DNA of 64,000 nt from JAGPUQ01 sp049325095 (lineage in GTDB: Bacteria > Pseudomonadota > Gammaproteobacteria > Pseudomonadales > Porticoccaceae): assembly GCA_049325095.1 (NCBI GenBank), contig JBMOPO010000011.1, positions 92,122-156,121 of the forward strand, written 5' to 3'. The notes under the pieces are model-generated. The model did no database searches. It was given only the letters and a program-made list of their open reading frames with translations, and was not told where the DNA came from. This document shows positions 1 through 8,626 of this stretch, piece by piece; position 1 is the first letter of the stretch; each line of letters begins with the position of its first letter. The position numbers were made by a program, and so were the translations under genes.

Positions 1-558
1 GCCGGCGGCACCGCCACCGGCAGCGGCTTCGGCCCCCTGTATCTCGATTACGTGCTGGGCATCACCAAGGCCTACACCACCAGAGTCGGCTCCGGGCCCT
101 TCCCCACCGAGCTCTTCTGCGACATCGGCCGCCATCTGTCGGCCCGCGGCCACGAGTTCGGCGCCACCACCGGCCGGCCCCGCCGCTGCGGCTGGTTCGA
201 CGCCGTGGCGCTGCGCACCGCCGCCGAGATCAATAGCATGTCGGGGCTGTGCCTGACCAAGCTGGATGTGCTCGACGGCCTCGACGAAGTCAAGATCTGT
301 GTCGGCTACCGGAGCGCCGACGGCGCGCCGGTGGAAGCCCCGACCCACGCCGACGACTACGCCGGCGTGATTCCCGTCTACGAGACGCTGCCGGGCTGGC
401 GGACCTCGACCCTGGGCGTCACCGACCTCGCCCGGTTGCCGGCCGCGGCGCGCGCCTACATTCAGCGCATCGAGGCCGTGGTCGAGGTGCCCATCGATAT
501 CATCTCTACCGGTCCCGACCGGATCGAAACCATTGTCCTGCGCCACCCGTTCCGCTGA
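1..558 (+). CDS. purA: Adenylosuccinate synthetase, C-terminal part (5' end outside window)
   Basis: PurA joins IMP and aspartate using GTP to make adenylosuccinate, the first committed step from IMP to AMP in the cytoplasm. The frame is open from base 1, and only about 185 C-terminal residues are present. Recognisable PurA stretches are YVLGITKAYTTRVGSGPFPT near the start, the LTKLDVLDGLDEVKICVGY region that builds the base-binding site, and the closing TGPDRIETIVLRHPF. The start codon and the N-terminal GTP-binding loop lie upstream of the window. About 100 bp separate it from speA. Family assignment is secure. Confidence 0.96.
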   Translation, partial: AGGTATGSGFGPLYLDYVLGITKAYTTRVGSGPFPTELFCDIGRHLSARGHEFGATTGRPRRCGWFDAVALRTAAEINSMSGLCLTKLDVLDGLDEVKICVGYRSADGAPVEAPTHADDYAGVIPVYETLPGWRTSTLGVTDLARLPAAARAYIQRIEAVVEVPIDIISTGPDRIETIVLRHPFR

Positions 559-660
559 TCCGGCGGTCGCCAAGGCGCCCGCCAGCCGCGCTCAAGGCTT
601 GAACCCGGCCCGGATCGGCCGCACCATGCGCGGCGTTTTCCCCACCCCCGGGAGGCCGTC

Positions 661-2589
661 ATGAACCGAATTTCCCAGGCGCACCAGGAGGTTGACTGGA
701 GCGCGGAACGCGCCGCCGATCTGTACGGCGTCGATTACTGGAGCGCCGGGCACTTTCAGGTCTCCGCAGCCGGTCTGGCGCAGGTCCGCGCCGAGGTGGG
801 CGGCGAACAGTGCACCGTCAACCTGATCGACATCGTGCGCGGACTCCAGGAGCGCGGTCTGCCCATGCCAGTACTGGTGCGCATCGAGAACCTGCTCGAC
901 GCCCAGATCGCGCAGCTCAATCAGAGTTTCGCCCGCGCCATCGCCCAGTCCGGCTATCGGGGCAACTATCGGGGCGTGTTCCCGATCAAGGTCAACCAGC
1001 AGTCGCAGATCATCGACGAAGTGGCCAGCTTCGGCGCCCGCTTCGGCCACGGCCTGGAGGCCGGCAGCAAGGCCGAATTGCTGATCGCCCTGGCCAGCCT
1101 GAACGTCGACCAGGGCTACATCGTCTGCAACGGCTACAAGGACGAGGAATTCATCAACCTCGGCCTGATGGCGCAAAAGTTGGGCTACCGGATCTTCTTC
1201 GTGGTGGAGACGCCCGCGGAGCTGCCGCTGTTGATCCGCTGCGGCCAGCGCGCCGGCATCCGCCCCCGCATGGGCGCCCGGGTCAAGCTGTCGTCCCAGG
1301 TCAGCGGCCACTGGAACGCCACCAGCGGCGATCGCAGCATCTTCGGGTTGACCTCCATGCAGTTGATCGACCTGGTGGACGAGCTCAAGGCGCACGACAT
1401 GCTCGACTGCATGGAAATGCTGCACGTCCATCTGGGTTCACAGATCCCCAACATCCGGGATATCCGCGCCGGGGTCATGGAGGCCTGTCGCTATTACGTC
1501 GATCTGTTCCGGGAAGGCGCCCCGCTCGGCAATCTCGACCTCGGCGGCGGCCTGGCGGTGGACTACGAGGGCAGCCGCTCCAGCCGCGTGCACAGCATGA
1601 ACTACTCGCTCGAGGAGTACTGCCTGGACATCGTCGAGGTGGTGATGAGCGTGCTCGACCCGCACGACATCCCGCACCCGACCATCGTCACCGAGTCGGG
1701 CCGGGCGCTGGTCGCCTACGGCTCGGTGCTGATCTTCAACATCCTCGATGTGACCCGCTTCGAAGCCCACAATCTGCCGCCCGCGCTCGGCGCGGACCAG
1801 CACGAAAACCTCCACAACCTGTGGGAGGTGATGGCCTCGGTCACCTTCGAGCGCGCCCAGGAGTGCTACAACGACGCCCTGTTCTACCGCGACGAGATCC
1901 GCGACCTGTTCCGCCGCGGGCAGATCAGCCTGCGCGCGCGCTCGCTGGCCGAGAATATCTACCTGGAGATTCTGCAGCGTATCAAAAGTGTCATCATCGG
2001 CAGGGAAGATGAATACCCGGACCTCGCCGGACTGGAAGAAGGCCTGGCGGACATCTACTACGGCAATTTCAGTGTGTTCCAATCGCTGCCCGACATCTGG
2101 GCCATCGATCAGGTCTTCCCGATCATGCCCATCCACCGCCTCGACGAAGTGCCCTCGCGCCAGGCGATCCTGGCCGATATCACCTGCGACTGCGACGGCA
2201 AGATCGACCGCTTCGCCTGGGACGGCGATCTGCACGGGACGCTGCCGGTGCACCCCCTGGTGGAAGGCGACGAATACTATCTCGGGGTGTTTCTGGTGGG
2301 CGCCTACCAAGAGACCCTGGGCGATCTCCACAACCTGCTCGGCGACACCCATGTGGTGAGCGTGCGCATCAATGCCGACGGCAGCTTCGACTACGTCAAG
2401 GAGGTGGAGGGCGACAGCGTGGCCGACGTGCTGAGCTATGTGGAATACCACCCCCAGACCCTGCTGCAGAAATTCCGCGACAGCGCCGAACAGGGCGTGC
2501 GCAGCGGCCGAATCACCCCCACGGAACGCCAGCAGTTGCTGGAACTCTACGCCACCGGCCTGCGTGGCTACACCTACTTCGAGCGTTGA
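661..2589 (+). CDS. speA: Biosynthetic arginine decarboxylase
   Basis: PLP-dependent decarboxylase turning arginine into agmatine, the entry to putrescine. The 642-residue product matches the usual SpeA length of about 630-660. It shows the PLP-lysine region (FPIKVNQQSQIIDE), the barrel segment MLHVHLGSQI, the glycine-rich phosphate loop DLGGGLAVDYEG and the C-terminal active-site region DITCDCDGKID. The ATG at 661 is preceded by a strong GGGAGG. The next gene starts 14 bp after the stop and the one after that overlaps it, so speA heads a three-gene polyamine operon. The agmatine-to-putrescine enzymes are not in this window. Confidence 0.96.
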   Translation: MNRISQAHQEVDWSAERAADLYGVDYWSAGHFQVSAAGLAQVRAEVGGEQCTVNLIDIVRGLQERGLPMPVLVRIENLLDAQIAQLNQSFARAIAQSGYRGNYRGVFPIKVNQQSQIIDEVASFGARFGHGLEAGSKAELLIALASLNVDQGYIVCNGYKDEEFINLGLMAQKLGYRIFFVVETPAELPLLIRCGQRAGIRPRMGARVKLSSQVSGHWNATSGDRSIFGLTSMQLIDLVDELKAHDMLDCMEMLHVHLGSQIPNIRDIRAGVMEACRYYVDLFREGAPLGNLDLGGGLAVDYEGSRSSRVHSMNYSLEEYCLDIVEVVMSVLDPHDIPHPTIVTESGRALVAYGSVLIFNILDVTRFEAHNLPPALGADQHENLHNLWEVMASVTFERAQECYNDALFYRDEIRDLFRRGQISLRARSLAENIYLEILQRIKSVIIGREDEYPDLAGLEEGLADIYYGNFSVFQSLPDIWAIDQVFPIMPIHRLDEVPSRQAILADITCDCDGKIDRFAWDGDLHGTLPVHPLVEGDEYYLGVFLVGAYQETLGDLHNLLGDTHVVSVRINADGSFDYVKEVEGDSVADVLSYVEYHPQTLLQKFRDSAEQGVRSGRITPTERQQLLELYATGLRGYTYFER

Positions 2590-2603
2590 CCGAGGAGCAT
2601 CTC

Positions 2604-3782
2604 ATGGCCAAGGTACTGATCATCGGCGCAGGCGGGGTCGGCCAGGTGGTGGCCCACAAGTGCGCCCAGGTTCCCGAGGTGTTCGCGGAGATCGTGCTGG
2701 CGAGCCGCACCCTGGCCAAATGCGACGCCATCGCCGCGCAGTTGCCAAGGCCCATCGCCACCGCCCAGGTCGATGCCGACGATGTCGGCGCCCTGACCCG
2801 GCTGCTCGAGCGTACCCGGCCGGAACTGGTCATCAACGTCGCCCTGCCCTACCAGGACCTGACCATCATGGACGCCTGTCTGGCCACCGGCGTCCACTAC
2901 CTCGACACCGCCAACTACGAGCCGCGCGACCAGGCGAAATTCGAATACTCCTGGCAGTGGGCCTATCACGACCGCTTCCGCGAACGCGGGCTGATGGCGC
3001 TGCTCGGCAGTGGCTTCGACCCCGGCGTCACCAATGTCTTCACCGCCTGGCTGCGCAAGCACCGGCTCGACCGGATCCGTGAGCTGGACATCATCGACTG
3101 CAACGCCGGCGACCACGGCCAGCCGTTCGCCACCAACTTCAACCCCGAGATCAACATCCGCGAGGTGACCGCCAGGGGCCGCTACTGGGAGGGCGGACAG
3201 TGGCGCGAAACCGAGCCGCTCAGCGTAAGCCGGGAGTTCGATTTTCCGGACGGCATCGGCCCGCGCAAGATCTATCTGATGTACCACGAGGAGCTGGAAT
3301 CCCTGGTCAAACACCTGCCAGAGATCGAGACCGCGCGCTTCTGGATGACCTTCTCCGACAACTACCTCAAGCACCTGGAAGTACTGCAGAACGTCGGCAT
3401 GACGCGCATCGATCCGGTGCGCTACAACGGCCAGGAGATCGTCCCGCTGCAGTTTCTCAAGGCGGTGCTGCCCGACCCCGGCAGCCTGGGGCCGCTCACC
3501 AAGGGTCGCACCTGCATCGGCTGTGTCGCCCGCGGCACCCGCGACGGCCGCGAGGAGACCCACTACGTCTACAACATCTGCGACCACCAGGCCTGCTACC
3601 GGGAGGTCGGCTCCCAGGCCATCTCCTATACCACCGGCGTGCCGGCCATGATCGGCGCCCTGATGGTGCTCACCGGCAAATGGCAGGGCGCGGGCGTGTT
3701 CAACCTCGAACAGCTCGACCCGGACCCGTTCATGGACGCCCTCAACCGCTATGGCCTGCCATGGCACGCGACCGCTTTGTGA
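2604..3782 (+). CDS. Carboxynorspermidine/carboxyspermidine synthase (saccharopine dehydrogenase-like)
   Basis: Family members reductively condense aspartate semialdehyde with putrescine or diaminopropane, using NADPH, to give carboxyspermidine or carboxynorspermidine. The 392-residue product begins with a Rossmann loop (AKVLIIGAGGVGQVV) and has saccharopine-dehydrogenase-fold landmarks such as HYLDTANYEP, GSGFDPGVTNVFTAW and GRTCIGCVARGTRDG. The ATG at 2604 was chosen over an in-frame TTG at 2586 because GAGGAG lies 6 bp before it and homologues start with a short MxKVLIIGAGGVG. The gene lies between speA and the matching decarboxylase, whose start overlaps its end by 22 bp. Which polyamine is made cannot be read from sequence; speA upstream favours putrescine and therefore spermidine. 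Confidence 0.9.
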   Translation: MAKVLIIGAGGVGQVVAHKCAQVPEVFAEIVLASRTLAKCDAIAAQLPRPIATAQVDADDVGALTRLLERTRPELVINVALPYQDLTIMDACLATGVHYLDTANYEPRDQAKFEYSWQWAYHDRFRERGLMALLGSGFDPGVTNVFTAWLRKHRLDRIRELDIIDCNAGDHGQPFATNFNPEINIREVTARGRYWEGGQWRETEPLSVSREFDFPDGIGPRKIYLMYHEELESLVKHLPEIETARFWMTFSDNYLKHLEVLQNVGMTRIDPVRYNGQEIVPLQFLKAVLPDPGSLGPLTKGRTCIGCVARGTRDGREETHYVYNICDHQACYREVGSQAISYTTGVPAMIGALMVLTGKWQGAGVFNLEQLDPDPFMDALNRYGLPWHATAL

Positions 3783-4927
3783 ACTTCGATCCGGGCCGGG
3801 TGCCGTCGCCCTGTTTCGTGGTCGACGAGGCGGCGCTGGAGGACAATCTGCGCCTGCTGGCCCGGGTGCAGGCCGAGAGCGGCGCCCGGGTGCTGCTCGC
3901 ACTCAAGGCGTTTTCCATGTTCAGCCTGGCGCCCCTGGTGCGCCGCTACCTGGCCGGGACCTGCGCCAGCGGACTCTACGAGGCGCGCCTGGGCCGCGAG
4001 GAGTTCGGCGGCGAGGTCCACACCTTCTGCGCCGCCTATCGCGACGCCGACTTCGACGAGGTGCTGGGCTACTCCGATCACCTGGTGTTCAACTCGGTGC
4101 GCCAGTGGCACCACTTCCGCGAGCGCTGTCTCGCCGCCCTTGAACAGCGCCCGCAACTGCGCTTCGGGCTGCGCGTCAATCCGCGCCACTCCGAGGGCGC
4201 AGTGCCCATCTACGACCCCTGCGCGCCCGGCTCGCGGTTGGGCGTCACCCGCGAGGAGCTGGCCGGCGCCGAGCTCGACGGCATCAGCGGCCTCCACTTC
4301 CACACCCTGTGCGAACAGGATCTGCCGCCGCTCGCGCGCACCCTGTCCGCCGTCGAGGCCCAGTTCGGCGCGTGGCTGGAGGGCATGGAGTGGATCAATT
4401 TCGGCGGCGGCCACCACCTCACCCGGGAGGACTACCAGGTCGAGGAACTGATCGCCCTGATCCGCGACTTCCGCGCCCGCCGCGGCCTGGCGGTCTACCT
4501 GGAACCGGGCGAGGCGGTCGCCCTCAACGCCGGAGTGCTGGTCGCCGAGGTGCTCGACCTCAAGCGCAACGAGCTCGATCTCGCGATTCTCGACACCTCG
4601 GCCACCTGTCACATGCCCGACGTCATCGAGATGCCCTACCGGCCGCGCATCCTGGGCGCGGGCGAGCCCGGGGAACTGCCGCACGGTTACCGGCTCGGCG
4701 GCCAGACCTGCCTGGCCGGGGACGTGATCGGCGACTACAGCTTCGCCGAGCCGCTGCACATCGGCCGGCGGCTGCTGTTTGCCGACATGGCCCACTACAC
4801 CATGGTCAAGACCAATACCTTCAATGGCGTGCCCCTGCCGGCGATCGCGATCTGGAACTCCCGCACCGATGCGCTGCGCATCGTGCGCCGCTTCGGGTAC
4901 GGCGACTTCCGCGACCGGCTCTCCTGA
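3761..4927 (+). CDS. nspC: Carboxynorspermidine/carboxyspermidine decarboxylase
   Basis: PLP enzyme of alanine-racemase/ODC fold that removes the carboxyl group from carboxynorspermidine or carboxyspermidine, the last step of the AdoMet-independent polyamine route. The product is 388 residues; the family usually has 370-400. The N-terminal VPSPCFVVDEAALEDNL and the PLP-lysine motif LLALKAFSMF are clear, followed by GLHFHTLCEQD, the glycine loop INFGGGHHLT, EPGEAVALNAG and, near the end, GDVIGDYSF. The ATG at 3761 lies inside the preceding gene and gives the family's usual short N-terminus (MARDRFVNFDPGRVPSPC). The overlap implies translational coupling. Confidence 0.93.
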   Translation: MARDRFVNFDPGRVPSPCFVVDEAALEDNLRLLARVQAESGARVLLALKAFSMFSLAPLVRRYLAGTCASGLYEARLGREEFGGEVHTFCAAYRDADFDEVLGYSDHLVFNSVRQWHHFRERCLAALEQRPQLRFGLRVNPRHSEGAVPIYDPCAPGSRLGVTREELAGAELDGISGLHFHTLCEQDLPPLARTLSAVEAQFGAWLEGMEWINFGGGHHLTREDYQVEELIALIRDFRARRGLAVYLEPGEAVALNAGVLVAEVLDLKRNELDLAILDTSATCHMPDVIEMPYRPRILGAGEPGELPHGYRLGGQTCLAGDVIGDYSFAEPLHIGRRLLFADMAHYTMVKTNTFNGVPLPAIAIWNSRTDALRIVRRFGYGDFRDRLS

Positions 4928-5002
4928 CCGGTACGGCCACCGGGCCGTTGCGCCGCCGGAGAAGCGCTGCCAACATCCAGATTCCACCTCCGGAGCCCGC
5001 CC

Positions 5003-5299
5003 ATGACCTGGCACACCTTCACCCTGGACCGCGCCGCACGCGCCGCGCGGGAAAACGAACTGCTGATGGCCTTCGATCTCTGCTTCGCTGCCGCGGCCGG
5101 CCCGGACGACATGGCGCTGCTGGCGGCGGAAGAGCCGGGCGCGGCGACCCGCTACTACGCCTCCCCGACGCTGGCGACCTGGGGCGCCAACCTGCTCGAA
5201 CAGTTGGGCGCCGAACCCTGTGCCCGGCCCGCGCCCGACCGCGCCCTGCGCCTGCTGGTCGGTCATCAGGGCTGCCTGGAAGCGCTGCTCGGCGCCTGA
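5003..5299 (+). CDS. Hypothetical protein, 98 aa
   Basis: Small acidic protein that I do not recognise. The start has a good ribosome site (CCGGAGC, 6 bp before the ATG). It contains no membrane segment, signal peptide or metal-binding cysteine cluster; only two cysteines are present. The N-terminal half reads as helical (AARAARENELLMAFDLCFAA). It lies 75 bp after nspC on the same strand and may be the last member of the polyamine operon, but the gap is larger than elsewhere in that operon. Composition matches the neighbours, which argues for a real chromosomal gene. Confidence 0.6.
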   Translation: MTWHTFTLDRAARAARENELLMAFDLCFAAAAGPDDMALLAAEEPGAATRYYASPTLATWGANLLEQLGAEPCARPAPDRALRLLVGHQGCLEALLGA

Positions 5300-5323
5300 C
5301 TCGAAGCGGCGCGGCGATATGCT
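5296..5323 (+). promoter_or_regulatory. Possible sigma-70 promoter for the alcohol dehydrogenase gene
   Basis: CTGACT and TATGCT are separated by 16 bp and placed about 70 bp before the ATG at 5392. Each hexamer matches four of six consensus positions. It overlaps the end of the preceding small gene. Prediction only. Confidence 0.3.
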
Positions 5324-5391
5324 TTAAGATCGGGCGGCGACCCGGCCCGGCCGTGGCCCCGCCCAACCCACAATAAACGAGGAATCCCGTC

Positions 5392-6444
5392 ATGAAAGCC
5401 GCCGTACTGGAAGCCTTCAACAAGCCCTTTGTCATTCACGATCACTGGCCGGAGCCCAAGTGCGGGCCGGAGGATGCCATCATCAAGGTCGCCGCCAACG
5501 GCGTGTGCCGCAGCGACTGGCACGTCTGCGTCGGCGACTGGAGCTGGCTCGGCCTGCAACCCGAACTGCCCCATGTGATCGGCCACGAATTCGTCGGCGA
5601 GGTGGCGGAGGTCGGCGCCCGGGTGACCAAGTTCAAGGTCGGCGACCGCGTGGTGTGCCCCTTCAACCTGGGCTGCGGTACCTGTGAATACTGCGCGAGC
5701 GGCCACCAGAACGTCTGCATCGAGGGCAATCTGGCCGGCTTCAAGACCTCCGGCGGCTACGGCCAGTACGCCCATATCCTCGACGCCGACCTCAACCTGG
5801 TGCGCCTGCCGGAATCGGTCCCCTTCATCGACGCCGCCAGCATGGGCTGCCGGTTCATGACCTCCTTCCACGGCATCGTCGACCAGGCCAGGGTCGCCGC
5901 CGGGGAATGGGTGGCGATCCACGGCTGCGGCGGTATCGGCCTGGCCGCCACCCAGATCGCCAACGCCCTGGGCGCCAACGTGATCGCGGTGGACATCCAC
6001 GACCAGGCCCTGGAAGTGGCCCGCAAGATGGGCGCCGTGCACACGGTCAATGCCGGCAGGGACAACCCGGCCGAGGCGATCAAGGAGCTGACCGGCGGCG
6101 GCGCCCAGGTCTCGGTCGACGCCCTGGGCATCGCCACCACCTGCCTCAATTCGGTCATGAGCCTGCGCAAGCGCGGCCGCCACCTGCAGATCGGCCTCAC
6201 CACCCAGGCGGAGAAGGGCTTCGTGTCGCTGCCGGTGGATCTGATCGTGGCCATGGAACTGGAATTCGTCGGCACCATCGGTATGCAGCCGCGCCGCTAC
6301 AGCTCCATGCTCAACATGGTCGAGAGCGGCAAGCTGCGCCCGGGCGAAATGGTCACCAATGTGCTGCCGGTCGAGAAGGCCTCGGAGGTCATCGAGTCCA
6401 TGGGCAGTTTCGGCACCGTGGGCACCACCGTCATCAAATGGTAG
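5392..6444 (+). CDS. Zinc-dependent alcohol dehydrogenase family protein (MDR superfamily)
   Basis: Medium-chain dehydrogenase/reductase, 350 aa. Catalytic zinc ligands are visible as C39 (GVCRSDWH) and H65-E66 (GHEFVGEVAEVG). A structural zinc set follows (CGTCEYCASGHQNVC), and then the NAD-binding loop HGCGGIGLAATQIANALGA with an acidic residue at the end of the second strand (VIAVDIHD), which favours NAD over NADP. The ATG follows CGAGGAAT at good spacing. Family members oxidise alcohols or reduce aldehydes; the substrate cannot be told. It stands alone between the polyamine operon and a convergent luciferase-like gene. Confidence 0.87.
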   Translation: MKAAVLEAFNKPFVIHDHWPEPKCGPEDAIIKVAANGVCRSDWHVCVGDWSWLGLQPELPHVIGHEFVGEVAEVGARVTKFKVGDRVVCPFNLGCGTCEYCASGHQNVCIEGNLAGFKTSGGYGQYAHILDADLNLVRLPESVPFIDAASMGCRFMTSFHGIVDQARVAAGEWVAIHGCGGIGLAATQIANALGANVIAVDIHDQALEVARKMGAVHTVNAGRDNPAEAIKELTGGGAQVSVDALGIATTCLNSVMSLRKRGRHLQIGLTTQAEKGFVSLPVDLIVAMELEFVGTIGMQPRRYSSMLNMVESGKLRPGEMVTNVLPVEKASEVIESMGSFGTVGTTVIKW

Positions 6445-6453
6445 CGGCGCGGC

Positions 6454-6485
6454 CGGCATTCACCGGGCAAAGCCGGTGAATGCCG
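6454..6485. terminator. Hairpin shared by two convergent genes
   Basis: A perfect 13-bp stem, CGGCATTCACCGG pairing with CCGGTGAATGCCG around a 6-nt loop (GCAAAG). It starts 9 bp after the alcohol dehydrogenase stop and covers the end of the opposite gene. There is no T-run, so it may be a bidirectional but inefficient terminator or an mRNA 3' stabiliser. Confidence 0.5.
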
Positions 6486-7500
6486 CCGGGATACGGCGGA
6501 GATCCTGCACCAGATCCGGTGGGAGATCCGCCGGCACCGCGGTCGCCACGCTGGCGAACACCGCGTCGGCAACCCCGCCGAAGCGTGCCGCAATGGCCGC
6601 CTCCAACTGATCGTGGCGGCCGCGGGCGGCGAACAGCGCCACCACCTCGTCCGGCACTTCCGCGGCGATCCGGTCCCACTCGCCGGCCTTGGTCATCCGG
6701 TTCAGCCTGGCGCCCAGATCCTCGAGCCCGTGGCAGGCCAGCACCGGCCAGTAGGCCGGCGTCGAGGCGTAGAATGCCACCCGGTAGCGCACCCATTCCC
6801 ACATCCGCGCCACGGCGGCATCGTCCGGACCCGTGGCGATGAAGCCGCCCCCGGAAATCTCGAACCGCTCGCGCGCCCGGCCGCCGCGCCGCCATCCCTC
6901 CGCGAGCTGCGGCAGCACCACCCGATCCAGGTAGGCGCGGGTGCAGAAGGGATGCAGGCGGACGCCGTCGCAGACCTCGCCGGCCACGCGCAGCATGGCC
7001 GGGCCCACCGCGGCGATGGTGACCGCCGGCGGCGGGCCGGACAGGGGTTCGGGCACAAAGTTGGGCGTCATCAGGGTGAACTGGTAGTGCTCGCCGCGGA
7101 AGTCCAGGGGGCCTTTGCCCTGCCAGCAGTCCCAGATCGCGCGCAGCGCGAGCACGTATTCGCGCATGCGCGGGGCGGGCGCGGACCAGGGCACGCTGAA
7201 GCGCCGTTCGTTGTGGGCGCGGATCTGGCTGCCGAGGCCGATCACCACCCGCCCCGGCGCGGCCGCCTGCAGATCCCAGCCGGCATTGGCCACCACCATG
7301 GGGCTGCGCGCGAAGGCGATGGCGATGCCGGTGATCAGCTCGACCCGCCGCGTGGCGACCGCCGCCACCGCCAGCGGCAGAAAGGGCTCGTGGGCATTTT
7401 CCATGGTCATCAAGCCGTCGTAGCCGGCGGCCTCGATACCGCGCGCCGCATCCGGTACCAGGCGCAGATCGTGCTGGGGAATGGTGGTGAAGAGCTTCAT
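6460..7500 (-). CDS. LLM-class (luciferase-like) flavin/F420-dependent oxidoreductase
   Basis: 346-aa TIM-barrel protein of the bacterial luciferase-like family. Landmarks are the N-terminal DAARGIEAAGYDGLMTMEN, the ELITGIAIAFARSPMVVAN strand, PGRVVIGLGSQIRAHNERR and FRGEHYQFTLMTPNFVP. The pattern resembles the subgroup named F420-dependent LLM oxidoreductases; in proteobacteria such proteins may use FMN instead, and no F420 biosynthesis gene is in the window. The start at 7500 follows AGGGAGCACCCC; an upstream in-frame extension is proline-arginine rich and unlikely to be translated. It is divergent from ispB. Substrate unknown. Confidence 0.8.
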   Translation of the reverse strand: MKLFTTIPQHDLRLVPDAARGIEAAGYDGLMTMENAHEPFLPLAVAAVATRRVELITGIAIAFARSPMVVANAGWDLQAAAPGRVVIGLGSQIRAHNERRFSVPWSAPAPRMREYVLALRAIWDCWQGKGPLDFRGEHYQFTLMTPNFVPEPLSGPPPAVTIAAVGPAMLRVAGEVCDGVRLHPFCTRAYLDRVVLPQLAEGWRRGGRARERFEISGGGFIATGPDDAAVARMWEWVRYRVAFYASTPAYWPVLACHGLEDLGARLNRMTKAGEWDRIAAEVPDEVVALFAARGRHDQLEAAIAARFGGVADAVFASVATAVPADLPPDLVQDLRRIPAAFTGFAR

Positions 7501-7571
7501 GGGGTGCTCCCTGGGTGCTGTGCCGGGCCCCGGCGGCGGCGCCGACCGCGGTCGCCGGAACCAAGGGTTTC

Positions 7572-7600
7572 TTGACAGGGGTGGGGGCCGCACCTAGCAT
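7572..7600 (+). promoter_or_regulatory. Sigma-70 promoter for the polyprenyl diphosphate synthase gene
   Basis: A perfect TTGACA (7572-7577), a 17-bp spacer and TAGCAT (7595-7600), 33 bp before the ATG at 7634. This is the best -35 element seen in the window and lies in the 133-bp divergent gap. Confidence 0.6.
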
Positions 7601-7633
7601 GCCCGCGCCCCCGCCACGCTGAACGCACACCGC

Positions 7634-8593
7634 ATGCTGCCTTTTCTGGAGGTCGTCAAGCCGGATCTGGATGCGGTCAACCGGTTGATCATCGCGGAGC
7701 TCGGCTCCGAGGTCCAGTTGATCGAGGAGATCGGCCAATACCTGATCAACGCCGGCGGCAAGCGGTTGCGGCCAATGGTGGCGCTGCTCGCCGCGCGCTG
7801 CGGCGGAGCGGCCGGCGAGCGCCCCGTCGCCCTTGCGGCCATCGTCGAACTCATCCACACCGCGACCCTGCTCCACGACGACGTGGTCGACACCTCCGAA
7901 TTGCGCCGGGGGCGCACCACGGCCAACAGCGAATACGGCAACGCGGCGAGCGTGCTGGTGGGCGACTTTCTCTATTCGCGCGCCTTTCAGCTGATGGTGC
8001 GGATCGGCGAGATGCGGGTCATGCAGGTGTTGGCCGATGCCACCAATACCATCGCCGAGGGCGAGGTCCAGCAGCTGCTCCACGCCGGCAATCCGGATCT
8101 GGACGGCGCCGCCTATGCCGAAGTGATCCGCAAGAAGACCGCCGCCCTGTTCCAGGCGGCGGCGGAGGCCGGCGCCCTGATCGGCGGCGTACCGGCCGCA
8201 CAAACCACCGCGCTGCGCCTCTACGGCCACCACCTGGGAATGGCCTTCCAACTGGTCGACGATGTGCTGGACTACCAGGCCGACGCGGCACGGCTGGGCA
8301 AGAACCTGGGCGACGATCTGGCCGAAGGCAAGATGACCCTGCCGCTGATCCGGGCCCTGGCGGGTGCTGCGCCGGCCGAGGCCGCGCTGATCCGCGGCGC
8401 CATCACCGGGCGCGGCGGCGATCTGGCCGCCATCGCCGGCATCGTCAGCGCCAGCGGCGCGCTGGAGTACACCCGCCAACTGGCCGGCCACCACGCCGCC
8501 CAGGCGCAGGCCGCATTGGCCCAGGTCGCGGATTCCGCGCCGCGCCGCGCCCTGCTGGAGCTGGCCGGGTTTGCCGCCCAGCGGGAGTTTTGA
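7634..8593 (+). CDS. ispB: Octaprenyl/polyprenyl diphosphate synthase
   Basis: Adds isopentenyl diphosphate units to an allylic primer to make the long side chain of ubiquinone. The 319-residue product has the first aspartate-rich motif in LLHDDVVDTSELRRG and the second in FQLVDDVLDYQADA, with the GGKRLRPMVALL binding motif before them. Length and N-terminus (ending the first helix with LINAGGKRLRP) match IspB rather than the shorter IspA farnesyl synthases. In many gammaproteobacteria ispB sits beside rplU-rpmA; here it is divergent from an LLM oxidoreductase and 33 bp upstream of pgi, with which it may be co-transcribed. Confidence 0.93.
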   Translation: MLPFLEVVKPDLDAVNRLIIAELGSEVQLIEEIGQYLINAGGKRLRPMVALLAARCGGAAGERPVALAAIVELIHTATLLHDDVVDTSELRRGRTTANSEYGNAASVLVGDFLYSRAFQLMVRIGEMRVMQVLADATNTIAEGEVQQLLHAGNPDLDGAAYAEVIRKKTAALFQAAAEAGALIGGVPAAQTTALRLYGHHLGMAFQLVDDVLDYQADAARLGKNLGDDLAEGKMTLPLIRALAGAAPAEAALIRGAITGRGGDLAAIAGIVSASGALEYTRQLAGHHAAQAQAALAQVADSAPRRALLELAGFAAQREF

Positions 8594-8626
8594 GAGAGTA
8601 GCGCTCCCGTCCGAACGGTCACCGCG

